From Bacteroidota bacterium (GTDB taxonomy: Bacteria; Bacteroidota; Bacteroidia; Flavobacteriales; Schleiferiaceae): a stretch of 64,000 bases of DNA. Each line of letters starts with the position of its first letter. Positions within the stretch are counted from its first letter, which is position 1. The position numbers were made by a program, and so were the translations under genes. Positions 26,962-35,593 of the stretch are shown one piece after another. The notes beneath the pieces are model-generated. The model made no database searches. It was not told the DNA's origin and worked only from the letters and a program-made list of their open reading frames with translations. The DNA lies in the NCBI GenBank assembly GCA_003045865.1, contig PZPB01000002.1:1-64000 (forward strand). Direction: 5' to 3'.

Positions 26962-28760
26962 TCGAAAGGCTCATTGATGCCGTAAATACGATTGTTTCCC
27001 TCCATTAACCTGAGGGAAGCTTTGGTAATACGAATTTTTTTTCCTCGCGTTTCCAAAAAGCTACGCGCTTCAATTTGTGTTGCCTCGCCCCATTCGGTAG
27101 GTATCACTTGGGCGTGAAAAACGGTGAAGCTGGTATCAGATTGGAAGTCGGCGAGTGACTGATTGGACCAGTGAATTAATTCATCATTGGCGAAAAAGGC
27201 AATGATAAGTTGCGCCTGAGTTTCTGCTTGTGCTAAGTCAACGTCGAATTGGCTAAGTATAAAATCTTGCTTGCCTCTCAAATCATTTTTTTCTAGGGCA
27301 AGCTTAATTTGGCCACAGTATTCTTTTTCGCTAGTGCAGATGCCAATTCCGAAGAGCGCCGTTTCTTGAAGGCTATTTTCACGAAGTTCCGATTTTCGCG
27401 AAAAGTGTTCTAGACTAAAACCTAAATGATCTTCCTTGCGCATCAGGCGAAAGCCATAACTTTCTATTAAACTTCCTAAAAACAAAGGAGCGGTATGGTC
27501 ACTCGCCAGCACTATTTCTTTAGAGGGAACATCTTGCAGGTATTTTATTAGCTCCTGTGGATTTTGATAATGGTAGTTTTCCGCACTTTCATAAGCGTCA
27601 AGTTGGGCGTAAAAGTCCCATTTTTCTTTATCCAATTTTAAGATTAAGGCCGAATCATCCAAACCTTGCTCGCTAAGGTATTCGCGGGGATATTTAAAGG
27701 TGCTTTGATAAGTTAAAGGATAATGTTGCCTATCTGCGTAAAGCGAATAAATACCGCTAGACAAAATTAGCAGAAGGGATAGCCAGTGCAAACGCATCTG
27801 CCGAAGAGCAAAAAGAGAAAGCAATAAAAGAGGCGCCGCGAAAATGAGGGTAGAATATTGGATGACCGGATTTACGGCGCGTGAGTAAATGAAACCAATT
27901 AAAAAAGTAGCGCCGAACCATATAATGCCTTGCCAATGCAAAGGCTTTTTAATCTTCCAAGGTGGAAGTGCGAGTGCGATGAGAACTGCGGCTGTAAAGA
28001 GGTATGAGAAGTGGAATAGATAAGCGCCGTATTCTAAAATAAAGGTATTACTTGGCTTGCCCAACCAAGAGCCTACGCCGCCTAGAGAAAGTTGATGGAA
28101 GAAAATGCCAAGATGCGGTAGGTAGAGTAAAAAGGTGAGCAAGCCACAGAATACCCACTGCACTAGCGAGCGGCCGCGGGCGATAAAGAGGGCGTGTGCA
28201 CCCATTATCGCTACTACTAGTAATGCAAATTGATGGGTATAGGCAGCGCCCGCCGCCGCAAAAGCAAAGCCGATTAAGTATTTAAAATGGGCCTCCTGAT
28301 AAAAGTAACGCATCCAAAACCAAGCACTTAATAAGCAGAAAAACAGGCCCACTTCGTAGGGGCGAATAATTTGACCATAATAAATAAAGTACTGACTAAC
28401 CGCCATTATCGCCCCAGTGTAAATACCGGCCTCCACCTGGTTAATTGTTTTTGCAATGGCGAAAACCAGCAGTATAGAAGCGAGGGCGAGCAGGCTGAAG
28501 GGAAGTTTAAGTCCCCACTGGCTGTAGTTTACCAGGGGAGCGTAGTAGTAAAGAAAAGTTTGCACCCCAGCGGGATGACCTTCTATAAGAACACCTTTTT
28601 CAATCAGTTCGCTGAAGTTCGAAAACTCCGTTCTATGCAATGCGCTTAGTTCATCATGCGTAAACTGCAACTGCGGGTATTGCCAAAAAATAGTGCAAGC
28701 CGCCACCACCAGGATAAGAGCTTGCGCGATATTATTTTGAGGGAGACTAAGCTTCTTCAT
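26958..28760 (-). CDS. GT39-like (ArnT/PMT-type) membrane glycosyltransferase
   Basis: A 600-residue protein with about ten to twelve TM helices in the first 340 residues and a soluble C-terminal domain of about 250. The first extracytoplasmic loop has FTHDELSALHRT, where the acidic pair after His matches the catalytic D/E region of lipid-linked-sugar glycosyltransferases. The GHPAGVQTFLYYY motif follows, as in the PMT_2 family. The substrate and acceptor cannot be told from sequence. The 5' end overlaps the ptrB 3' end by 14 bp, indicating cotranscription. Confidence 0.75.
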   Translation of the reverse strand: MKKLSLPQNNIAQALILVVAACTIFWQYPQLQFTHDELSALHRTEFSNFSELIEKGVLIEGHPAGVQTFLYYYAPLVNYSQWGLKLPFSLLALASILLVFAIAKTINQVEAGIYTGAIMAVSQYFIYYGQIIRPYEVGLFFCLLSAWFWMRYFYQEAHFKYLIGFAFAAAGAAYTHQFALLVVAIMGAHALFIARGRSLVQWVFCGLLTFLLYLPHLGIFFHQLSLGGVGSWLGKPSNTFILEYGAYLFHFSYLFTAAVLIALALPPWKIKKPLHWQGIIWFGATFLIGFIYSRAVNPVIQYSTLIFAAPLLLLSLFALRQMRLHWLSLLLILSSGIYSLYADRQHYPLTYQSTFKYPREYLSEQGLDDSALILKLDKEKWDFYAQLDAYESAENYHYQNPQELIKYLQDVPSKEIVLASDHTAPLFLGSLIESYGFRLMRKEDHLGFSLEHFSRKSELRENSLQETALFGIGICTSEKEYCGQIKLALEKNDLRGKQDFILSQFDVDLAQAETQAQLIIAFFANDELIHWSNQSLADFQSDTSFTVFHAQVIPTEWGEATQIEARSFLETRGKKIRITKASLRLMEGNNRIYGINEPFD

Positions 28761-30816
28761 TTAAGAGATGAATTAAAAAGGCGTATTCCATTGCGGTTTC
28801 GCGCAGTGCTTCAAAACGACCGCTCGCTCCGCCGTGCCCCGTCTCCATATTGGTATAAAGTAAAAGCGGATTAGTGTCTGTTTTGGTTTCGCGCAATTTC
28901 GCGCACCACTTAGCGGGTTCCCAGTATTGTACCTGCGAATCGTGTAAGCCGGTGGTTATTAATAATGCGGGATAGTCTTGGGCCTTTACATTATCGTATG
29001 GCGAATAGGATTTCATGTATTGATAGTACTCCTCATTATTGGGATTCCCCCATTCGTCGTACTCGCCGGTAGTTAAAGGAATGCTTTCGTCGAGCATGGT
29101 GGTTACCACATCAACAAAAGGCACTGCCGCAATCATGGCGTGGAAAAGTTCAGGTTTGAGATTTATTACCGCACCAATAAGCAGTCCGCCCGCGCTACCG
29201 CCTAATCCGCTAAGCAATTTAGGACTCGTATATTTTTCTTTGATTAGGTGTTCTGCACAAGCGATATAATCGTAAAAAGTATTGCGCTTTTTAAGCATTT
29301 TACCGTCTTCATACCATTTGCGCCCGAGATACTGTCCGCCGCGTACGTGGGCAATTACAAAGATAAATCCTCGGTCTAATAAGCTTAATCGTGTGGAAGA
29401 GAAGTTGGGTTCAATAGTATGACCATAGGAACCGTAGGCGTAAAGCAAGGTTTTTTGAGGCTGTCCTTTTTTAAAGCAATCTTTACGATAAACTAGTGAC
29501 ATAGGGATTTTGGTTCCATCATGTCCATCGGCCCAAATACGTTCTGATTGATAGAGGTTTTCCTCGTAGCCACCCACAACTTCTTGTTGTTTTAATAGCT
29601 GCTTTTCTTGGGTTGCCATATTTATCTCCATCACCGAATTAGGGCTCGTAAGAGATGAGTAGGAATAGCGCAGATTTTCACTGTCAAAATCGGGATTAAT
29701 GCCACAGCCCGCAGTATAAGTTTCACTGCCAAAATCCATGTAATAGTCGAGGCTTCCATCCCAACGTTTCACGCGTATTTTAGTAAGACCTTCTTTGCGC
29801 TCTTCAATTACGAGGTAATTTCTAAAGAGTTCAATGCCTTCTAAAAATATCTCTTCGCGGTGGGGAATCACTTCTTCCCAGTTTTCGCAAAGACTTTTGT
29901 AAATGGGGCAACGCATTAATTTAAAATTATCAGCCTGCTGGTAATTAGTGCGGATATACCAATACTCCCCAAAATGAGCCACCATGTATTCTAGGTCTTG
30001 CTTGCGGGGCTGAATAATGCTGAAATCGCTCTCTGGCTGATCCGATTTTATAAAGCGGAATTCGTTCGATAATGTGCTATACGATCCTATTAAAATAAAG
30101 TCTTCGCTTTTGGATTTATAAACGCTACAAACAAAGGTTGAGTCTTCTTCATGGAAAATTTCAAGATCTTCAAAGGGGCCTTCGGTTTTACTGCCGAAGT
30201 GGTGGCGAAAAACTTTATTGGGTCTTAAAGTTTCATCTTTAGTGGTATAAAAAACGTAAGTGCTATCGGCCGACCAGGTGCAAGAACCGGTAGTTTCTTT
30301 AATTTCTCGTGTTAAAATCTCGCCAGTTTCTAAGTTTTTAAAGTGGATAGTATAAATGCGACGACTCACAGTATCTACTCCATAAGCTAACCACTGATTA
30401 TTGGGGCTAATGCTTAAGCCGCCAATTTGATAAAAACTGTGCTTAGCTGCTTCAATATTTGCGTCAATAAGAATTTCTTCTTCGCCTTTTAAGCTGCCTT
30501 TTTTACGACAGTAGAGTGGATGTTCTTGTCCTTTATTGTAACGGATATAGTACCAATAGCCGTGTTTTTGATAAGGTACAGATTGGTCATCTTCCTTAAT
30601 GCGACCTTTAATTTCTTGAAATAAGGTTTCCTGTAAATCCTCTGTAACCTGCATAAAATCTTTATGGTAGGCGTTTTCTTCTTCTAGGTAGGCAATGGTT
30701 TCTGCCTTTTCTTTATCTCTTAACCAATAGTAATTATCCTCGCGTTCATCGCCATGGGTAAGTAGTGGATGAGGTATTTTTTCCGCCTGAGGAGCTTTGC
30801 TTTTTAGTGAAGACAT
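28747..30816 (-). CDS. ptrB: Oligopeptidase B / prolyl oligopeptidase family serine peptidase
   Basis: A 689-residue S9A peptidase that cleaves short peptides after basic residues. The N-terminal half is a seven-bladed propeller opening with HGDEREDNYYWLRD, and the C-terminal half is an alpha/beta hydrolase. The catalytic triad is visible: S541 in GGSAGGLL, D626 in GLHDSQVQYWEPAKW and H661 in TGHGGASGR. GYDEWGNP-type acidic residues near 585-592 (TGEYDEWGN) fit the basic-P1 specificity of OpdB. No signal peptide is seen, so it is probably cytoplasmic. It is transcribed divergently from the SDR gene, with an exact -7 element 20 bp upstream. Confidence 0.93.
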   Translation of the reverse strand: MSSLKSKAPQAEKIPHPLLTHGDEREDNYYWLRDKEKAETIAYLEEENAYHKDFMQVTEDLQETLFQEIKGRIKEDDQSVPYQKHGYWYYIRYNKGQEHPLYCRKKGSLKGEEEILIDANIEAAKHSFYQIGGLSISPNNQWLAYGVDTVSRRIYTIHFKNLETGEILTREIKETTGSCTWSADSTYVFYTTKDETLRPNKVFRHHFGSKTEGPFEDLEIFHEEDSTFVCSVYKSKSEDFILIGSYSTLSNEFRFIKSDQPESDFSIIQPRKQDLEYMVAHFGEYWYIRTNYQQADNFKLMRCPIYKSLCENWEEVIPHREEIFLEGIELFRNYLVIEERKEGLTKIRVKRWDGSLDYYMDFGSETYTAGCGINPDFDSENLRYSYSSLTSPNSVMEINMATQEKQLLKQQEVVGGYEENLYQSERIWADGHDGTKIPMSLVYRKDCFKKGQPQKTLLYAYGSYGHTIEPNFSSTRLSLLDRGFIFVIAHVRGGQYLGRKWYEDGKMLKKRNTFYDYIACAEHLIKEKYTSPKLLSGLGGSAGGLLIGAVINLKPELFHAMIAAVPFVDVVTTMLDESIPLTTGEYDEWGNPNNEEYYQYMKSYSPYDNVKAQDYPALLITTGLHDSQVQYWEPAKWCAKLRETKTDTNPLLLYTNMETGHGGASGRFEALRETAMEYAFLIHLLNEEA

Positions 30817-30835
30817 CGTTGTATTTAAATTTCGG

Positions 30836-30843
30836 CAAAACTA
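30836..30843 (-). promoter_or_regulatory. Candidate Bacteroidota -7 promoter element for ptrB
   Basis: The minus strand reads TAGTTTTG, an exact TAnnTTTG, between the divergent ptrB and SDR genes. No good -33 TTTG was found. Confidence 0.4.
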
Positions 30844-30908
30844 CAGAGAAGGAAATACTTAAGGCGCATAATTACTTATATTGCGCAGAAAGATTAAAAC
30901 AACCGATT

Positions 30909-31784
30909 ATGACATATACGAAAGGAATGCTGCGCGATGATGCTTTAGCAGGTAAGGTGATTGTAATTACTGGCGGCGGCACCGGTTTAGGTCGCGCCAT
31001 GGGCGAATATTTTTTAGAGCTTGGAGCCAAATTGGCTATCTGTGGCAGGCGAGAAGCAGTTTTGGCGAAAGCGGCCGAAGAAATGATGGCAGCCAAAGGT
31101 GGTGAAGTATTTTACAAGACTTGTGATGTTCGCAAGTACGAGGAGGTAGAAGCTTTTCGCGATGCGGTTTTGGAAAAATACTCGCAGGTAGATGTGCTAT
31201 TGAATAATGCGGCGGGTAATTTTATTAGCCCCACAGAGCGTTTATCGCCGGGAGCTTTCGATGCCGTTATTGATATCGTTTTGAAGGGAACTAAAAACTG
31301 CACCCTTGCTTTTGGAAAAGATTGGATAAGCAAAGAACAAAGAGATAAAGTGGTATTAAATATAACAACTACTTACGCCAATACGGGCTCTGCCTTTGTA
31401 GTGCCCTCCGCTATGGCTAAGGCAGGAGTTTCTGCGATGACTAGATCTTTAGCGGTAGAATGGGCGCGCTATGGAATTCGTTTTAATGCTATCGCTCCAG
31501 GGCCATTTCCAACAGAAGGAGCTTGGAGTCGTTTGATGCCCGGTGATATTCCTGATATGTTAAAAGTGGAAAATCAAATTCCGTTAAAAAGAGCGGGGAA
31601 CCTGCAAGAACTAGCTAATTTAGCCGCCTATTTGGTAAGTGATTTTGCCCCTTATATGAACGGTGAAATTGTAACTATTGACGGTGGCGAGTGGTTGCTT
31701 GGCGCTGGCGAGTTAAACTTTTTGCAAGCTGTTCCAGATGAAATGTGGGATTGGATTGGTGAAGCTACTCGCAAAGGAAAATAG
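30909..31784 (+). CDS. SDR-family 2,4-dienoyl-CoA reductase-like oxidoreductase
   Basis: A 291-residue NADP(H)-dependent reductase. The start is the ATG at 30909. The frame extends upstream into ptrB without family similarity. The cofactor motif is ITGGGTGLGRAMGEYFLELG, with LLNNAAGNFISP as the NNAG motif. The region ITTTYANTGSAFVVPSAMAKAG, with K in the usual place but no classical YxxxK tyrosine four residues earlier, is typical of mitochondrial-type DECR1. APGPFPTEGAWSRL supports that subfamily. It most likely assists beta-oxidation of unsaturated fatty acids. The next gene starts 1 bp after its stop. Confidence 0.88.
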   Translation: MTYTKGMLRDDALAGKVIVITGGGTGLGRAMGEYFLELGAKLAICGRREAVLAKAAEEMMAAKGGEVFYKTCDVRKYEEVEAFRDAVLEKYSQVDVLLNNAAGNFISPTERLSPGAFDAVIDIVLKGTKNCTLAFGKDWISKEQRDKVVLNITTTYANTGSAFVVPSAMAKAGVSAMTRSLAVEWARYGIRFNAIAPGPFPTEGAWSRLMPGDIPDMLKVENQIPLKRAGNLQELANLAAYLVSDFAPYMNGEIVTIDGGEWLLGAGELNFLQAVPDEMWDWIGEATRKGK

Positions 31785-31785
31785 A

Positions 31786-32694
31786 ATGAAAAGTCTACAA
31801 AAAATAGGACCTATGATGCTTTTGCTCGTAGGTCTTTTTTCTTGCCAAAAATACGGTGCCCAAGAAAACTTCGATTGGCAAGGCCATCGAGGTGCAAGAG
31901 GAGAAGCTCCAGAAAATACCATTCCAGCCATGTTGCGAGCCATGCAGGAAGGGGTAAATACTTTAGAAATGGATGTTGTGGTAAGCAGAGATTCGATTCT
32001 TATACTTTCGCATGAGCCTTATTTTAATGAGACCATTTGTCTTTTTAGTGAGCAGGATAGTATGGAAAATAACATCTTTCACTTAAACTGGGAGCAGATC
32101 AAAAAAATTGACTGCGGTTCTAAACGCAATCCAAATTTCCCAGGGCAAGAAAGTGAATCGGTGGGTAAGCCACGTTTAATTGACGTCCTCAGTGCGGTTG
32201 AAGAAGCGGCTTTAAATTTAAATAGAAACAGTCCCAAATTTAATATTGAGATAAAATCTAGGCCAGAATGGGAAGGCGAGTTTCATCCAGATCATAAGGT
32301 CTACGCTCAGTTACTGCTAGATTTTATTAAAGAATTAGAATTAGAGGAAAGGGTGAGTATCCAAAGTTTTGATCCGCGGGTATTGCAGTATATTCATCAA
32401 AGTGACCCAGAGATAAAGTTGGTTTACCTTACGGAAGATGCCGAAAAAATCCCAAGTGAGCAGATTAAGGAATTGGGTTTTTACCCAGATGTGTACAGCT
32501 GCTATTACCCGCTATTAAAGGAGCATCATCTTAGGCAACTGCAAAGCCAAGGAATAGATGTGATTCCCTGGACTGTAAATGAAATTGAAGAAGCCAAGCG
32601 TTTAATGGATATGGGGGTAAATGGTATTATTACCGATTATCCCGCTAAACTTATCGGCGCCTTAGGCTCTTTAGATAAGTCTCAAACTGATTAG
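31786..32694 (+). CDS. glpQ: Glycerophosphodiester phosphodiesterase lipoprotein
   Basis: A 302-residue GDPD TIM-barrel protein that hydrolyses glycerophosphodiesters. The start is the ATG at 31786, just after the SDR stop. It yields a lipoprotein signal ending at C20 (LLLVGLFSC), so the enzyme is probably anchored in the periplasm or at the surface. Catalytic and metal residues are seen in GHRGARGEAPENT, LEMDVVVSRDSILILSHEP and the later NIEIKSR. The C-terminal WTVNEIEEAKRLMDMGVNGIITDYP is the family's closing motif. Its last 44 bp overlap a convergent small gene. Confidence 0.92.
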   Translation: MKSLQKIGPMMLLLVGLFSCQKYGAQENFDWQGHRGARGEAPENTIPAMLRAMQEGVNTLEMDVVVSRDSILILSHEPYFNETICLFSEQDSMENNIFHLNWEQIKKIDCGSKRNPNFPGQESESVGKPRLIDVLSAVEEAALNLNRNSPKFNIEIKSRPEWEGEFHPDHKVYAQLLLDFIKELELEERVSIQSFDPRVLQYIHQSDPEIKLVYLTEDAEKIPSEQIKELGFYPDVYSCYYPLLKEHHLRQLQSQGIDVIPWTVNEIEEAKRLMDMGVNGIITDYPAKLIGALGSLDKSQTD

Positions 32695-32965
32695 CCCTAT
32701 CGATATCGCCCATGCTTTTGCAAACCTTTATGGTTAATTGATAAACGTCTTTAGCTTTTTCTCTATCGAAATGATTGGCAATCCAAAGTAGAAGTAAAGA
32801 CTCGGCTGCTTTAAGAACAGTAGCATCTTTGTTTTCAGAGAGCAGATGGGCTTGAGTGATAAGCGCTTTCTCTTGTTCTTCTTTAGGTACTAGCTTGTAG
32901 TTTTTGTAAAAGTCTAAATGGGTTTCGTCGTTCCAAGCGCTGCGGTTGTACCAGTTTGTGCTCAT
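32651..32965 (-). CDS. Small hypothetical protein, all-helical
   Basis: A 104-residue soluble protein, rich in Lys, Glu, Leu and Ala, with no signal peptide. It has helical repeat character similar to a TPR pair (residues 45-100). I do not recognise a family. It overlaps the upstream TPR lipoprotein gene by 4 bp, so it is likely cotranscribed. Its 3' end overlaps the convergent glpQ gene by 44 bp. The 4-bp coupling and the clean frame support it as a real gene. Confidence 0.65.
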   Translation of the reverse strand: MSTNWYNRSAWNDETHLDFYKNYKLVPKEEQEKALITQAHLLSENKDATVLKAAESLLLLWIANHFDREKAKDVYQLTIKVCKSMGDIDRANQFETYLKSLRRR

Positions 32966-34002
32966 TTTTTCAAACGTGCTAAGCCTTCCATGGCCGGTTT
33001 ATACATAGGCAGTTGTTCAAGAGATTTGCGGTAGTCTTTTTCAGCGTTTATAACATCTCCCATCATTTCAAAGCTATAAGCTCTGCCGTAAAAGGCTTTA
33101 TAATTGTTTCTAGGCTGAGCCTTTATGGCCTGTGAAAAATAGTTTCGGGCGTCGCCGTATTCTTTTAAATCGATAAATATTACTCCTAAATTATAATAGC
33201 TATCGCTCATATTAGGATCTATTTGCGTGGACTTGGTATAAGCTTCTATTGCTTTATTAATTTCGTTTTGTGACCGATAGTAAACACCCAATTTATAGTA
33301 GATGTCGGGACGGTTTTGATCGATGTCTAAAATGCGCTTATAGTAGTAGGGCGCTAAAGTATCGCCCATCGCTGCGAGGCTAACGCCCATCATGTCAAGG
33401 GCTTCGAAATAATCCTGTTTTAGCTCAATGGCCTTTTGAAAGTAATTAAGTGCAAGCGCAGTATCTTGTTTGAAATTGCGAATTACGATGCCCTTATAAA
33501 AATAGGCGGGAGCATTATATTCATCAATCTTTAAAACTTCATCTAGATATCGTAAGGCCTTTTCGTGCTCATTAATACTCGCGTACATCTGGCCGAGTTT
33601 TAAACGGCAGTCAATGGCTTTAGGATCAACCTTGGCGCAAAGCTCCCAAGAGTTTTTGGCGGCTCTACTCTGATTCTTTAGCATTTGAATATCCCCCATC
33701 AAAACCAACATCTCTGGGTTTAGCGAGTCAATTTCTTTTAGTCTTTGTAAATCAAAAATGGCTTGGCGCTGATCTCCTTGATTATAATTTATTCTTGCGC
33801 GCATTAATAGGCCCCGAACATTATTAGGCTCAGCTTTTAAAATAATATTGAGAGAATCTTCGGGGTTCACCTTGCTGATGGCTTTTGTTTGACTACTGTC
33901 GCGGATTTTAGATAGCTTGCTTTCATCTGTGGCTTCAGTGCCCGGATTGCTGCAGGCTAGAGCGAATAATGCAAGAACAAGAAGGCTAAGCGCTTTTTTC
34001 AT
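32962..34002 (-). CDS. TPR-repeat lipoprotein
   Basis: A 346-residue lipoprotein. The ATG at 34000-34002 gives MKKALSLLVLALFALAC, with the lipobox cysteine at C17. The frame extends 18 codons further up, through the recA terminator, with no signal-like sequence. At least seven tetratricopeptide repeats of 34 residues follow, with recurrent YYxLGxxY, AIxxYxKAIxLxP and FYGRAYSFEMMGD elements. Such proteins are protein-interaction scaffolds in the envelope, and the partner is unknown. It follows recA but is separated by a strong terminator. Confidence 0.88.
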   Translation of the reverse strand: MKKALSLLVLALFALACSNPGTEATDESKLSKIRDSSQTKAISKVNPEDSLNIILKAEPNNVRGLLMRARINYNQGDQRQAIFDLQRLKEIDSLNPEMLVLMGDIQMLKNQSRAAKNSWELCAKVDPKAIDCRLKLGQMYASINEHEKALRYLDEVLKIDEYNAPAYFYKGIVIRNFKQDTALALNYFQKAIELKQDYFEALDMMGVSLAAMGDTLAPYYYKRILDIDQNRPDIYYKLGVYYRSQNEINKAIEAYTKSTQIDPNMSDSYYNLGVIFIDLKEYGDARNYFSQAIKAQPRNNYKAFYGRAYSFEMMGDVINAEKDYRKSLEQLPMYKPAMEGLARLKK

Positions 34003-34035
34003 AGATGAAATTATGATCAAATATAGGGGTATAAA

Positions 34036-34065
34036 AAAACCAGAGTGAGGAATCACTCTGGTTTT
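34036..34065 (-). terminator. Intrinsic terminator of recA
   Basis: A perfect 13-bp stem (arms 34036-34048 and 34053-34065) has a four-base loop, followed on the minus strand by seven T. It lies 8 bp beyond the recA stop codon. Confidence 0.9.
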
Positions 34066-34073
34066 GCAAAATC

Positions 34074-35069
34074 TTAACTATTTATTGCAGTAACAATTTT
34101 AGCTTCTATTTCGTCGGATAATTCGGGGTTGTCTTCCAGTAATTGTCTTACTGCGTCACGACCCTGACCTAATTTAGTGTCGCCATAACTAAACCAGCTA
34201 CCAGCTTTTTTAATAATTTCTTTCTCTACACCAAGGTCAATAATTTCTCCTACTTTAGAAATACCTCGTCCGTAAACAATATCAAATTCAGCTTGACGGA
34301 AAGGCGGCGCTACTTTGTTTTTTACCACTTTAACACGCGCTCTATTTCCCGTTACGCCATCGGCATCTTTAATTTGAGAAATTCTTCTAATGTCTAAACG
34401 CACGGAGGAGTAAAACTTCAGAGCATTACCACCGGTAGTTGTTTCAGGGTTGCCGAAAACTACACCAATTTTTTCACGTAATTGGTTAATAAAGATACAG
34501 CAGCAATTTGTTTTGCTAATCGTTCCAGTTAATTTACGCAGTGCTTGTGACATTAATCGTGCTTGCAGCCCCATTTTACTATCACCCATCTCTCCTTCAA
34601 TTTCACTTTTAGGAGTAAGGGCCGCCACTGAATCCACAATAATGAGATCGATGGCGCCAGAACGAATAAGATTGTCGGTAATTTCTAAAGCTTGCTCACC
34701 ATTGTCGGGTTGAGAGATGATTAATTCTTCAGTATTAATACCCAAGTTTTCGGCATAGGTTCTATCGAAAGCATGTTCTGCATCGATAAAGGCGGCGATG
34801 CCTCCTTGTTTTTGGACTTCAGCAATAGCATGCAGAGTAAGGGTAGTTTTACCAGAGCTTTCTGGTCCGTAAATTTCAACTACTCTTCCTTTTGGATAAC
34901 CACCCACACCCAAGGCTATGTCGAGGCCTAAAGAGCCGGAAGAGATGGTGGCGATTTTTTCAATGGGAGAGTCTCCCATTCGCATTACGGCACCTTTTCC
35001 GTAGGTTTTATCAAGTTTGTCGAGGGTAAGTTGTAAGGCTTTTAGTTTAGCATCTTTCGGGTCGCTCAT
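34074..35069 (-). CDS. recA: Recombinase A
   Basis: A 331-residue DNA-dependent ATPase for homologous recombination. The sequence is canonical: Walker [13 protein letters not shown]-like core [10 protein letters not shown], Walker [24 protein letters not shown]1/L2 DNA-binding loops around [16 protein letters not shown] and [17 protein letters not shown]. The acidic C-terminal tail is shorter than in E. coli, as is usual in this phylum. It is monocistronic between a terminator and a promoter element. No LexA-type box was found upstream. Confidence 0.98.
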   Translation of the reverse strand: MSDPKDAKLKALQLTLDKLDKTYGKGAVMRMGDSPIEKIATISSGSLGLDIALGVGGYPKGRVVEIYGPESSGKTTLTLHAIAEVQKQGGIAAFIDAEHAFDRTYAENLGINTEELIISQPDNGEQALEITDNLIRSGAIDLIIVDSVAALTPKSEIEGEMGDSKMGLQARLMSQALRKLTGTISKTNCCCIFINQLREKIGVVFGNPETTTGGNALKFYSSVRLDIRRISQIKDADGVTGNRARVKVVKNKVAPPFRQAEFDIVYGRGISKVGEIIDLGVEKEIIKKAGSWFSYGDTKLGQGRDAVRQLLEDNPELSDEIEAKIVTAINS

Positions 35070-35094
35070 GTGTCGGATCTTAAATTTTGGAGGA

Positions 35095-35129
35095 CAAATA
35101 TAACCAACCCGATTCGGCTTTGATTCAAA
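35095..35129 (-). promoter_or_regulatory. Candidate recA promoter (TTTG-N23-TATATTTG)
   Basis: The minus strand has an exact -7 element TATATTTG at 35095-35102 and a TTTG at 35126-35129, 23 bp apart, which is at the long end of the usual spacing. The -7 element lies 25 bp before the start codon. Confidence 0.5.
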
Positions 35130-35133
35130 AAAA

Positions 35134-35161
35134 AAGACTTACTCGTTTAAAAGTAAGTCTT
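35134..35161 (-). terminator. Intrinsic terminator of the 85-residue protein gene
   Basis: A 10-bp stem (AAGACTTACT with its complement) and an 8-nt loop are followed on the minus strand by ten T. It separates the small gene at 35190-35447 from recA. Confidence 0.85.
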
Positions 35162-35189
35162 AATCATTTATTGAGGTTTTGAAACTAAG

Positions 35190-35447
35190 TTAGTCTCTCA
35201 ACTCTACAGTCTTTCCACTTTTTGCCTCTAGCATTTCGCGAAGTCTTTCTATCTCTGCAGTTGAGCGATTGCTAATTTCCTCTTGGAATGAAGTGGTGAT
35301 GTCTTCTAACTCTTCTCCACTAAAGTGAGAAAAGAAATGAACTGAAAAAGCAGTTTTAAGACCACGATCTCCTCTTACAGAAATCTGCTCTTTTAAATAC
35401 TGCGCTACTTGTTTAGGCGTGTACGCCGATTTAGGTACTCTAGACAT
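35190..35447 (-). CDS. Small hypothetical protein
   Basis: An 85-residue soluble protein with the opening MSRVPKSAYTPKQVAQYLKE, a central GLKTAFSVHFFSHFSGEEL and a helical acidic C-terminus with RLREMLEAKSGK. No signal peptide, TM helix or known motif is seen. It has its own strong terminator and an ATG start, and base use is like that of its neighbours, so it is probably a real gene. The function is unknown. Confidence 0.65.
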   Translation of the reverse strand: MSRVPKSAYTPKQVAQYLKEQISVRGDRGLKTAFSVHFFSHFSGEELEDITTSFQEEISNRSTAEIERLREMLEAKSGKTVELRD

Positions 35448-35593
35448 GTTTAAGTGATATTAAATTAAATATTTAAAGGGCCCTCTCCATTTAAATACGG
35501 GAGCAAATTTATATAATTTCGATAATAATTCTAAATAAAAAAGCTAAAGTATTTTATTATTTAAATCATGCTTTGTAAATAAACCTTAATATT

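Noticed and set aside
35070..35133. SOS box ahead of recA
   Set aside because: No LexA-type palindrome is visible, only a Bacteroidota promoter and the upstream terminator.
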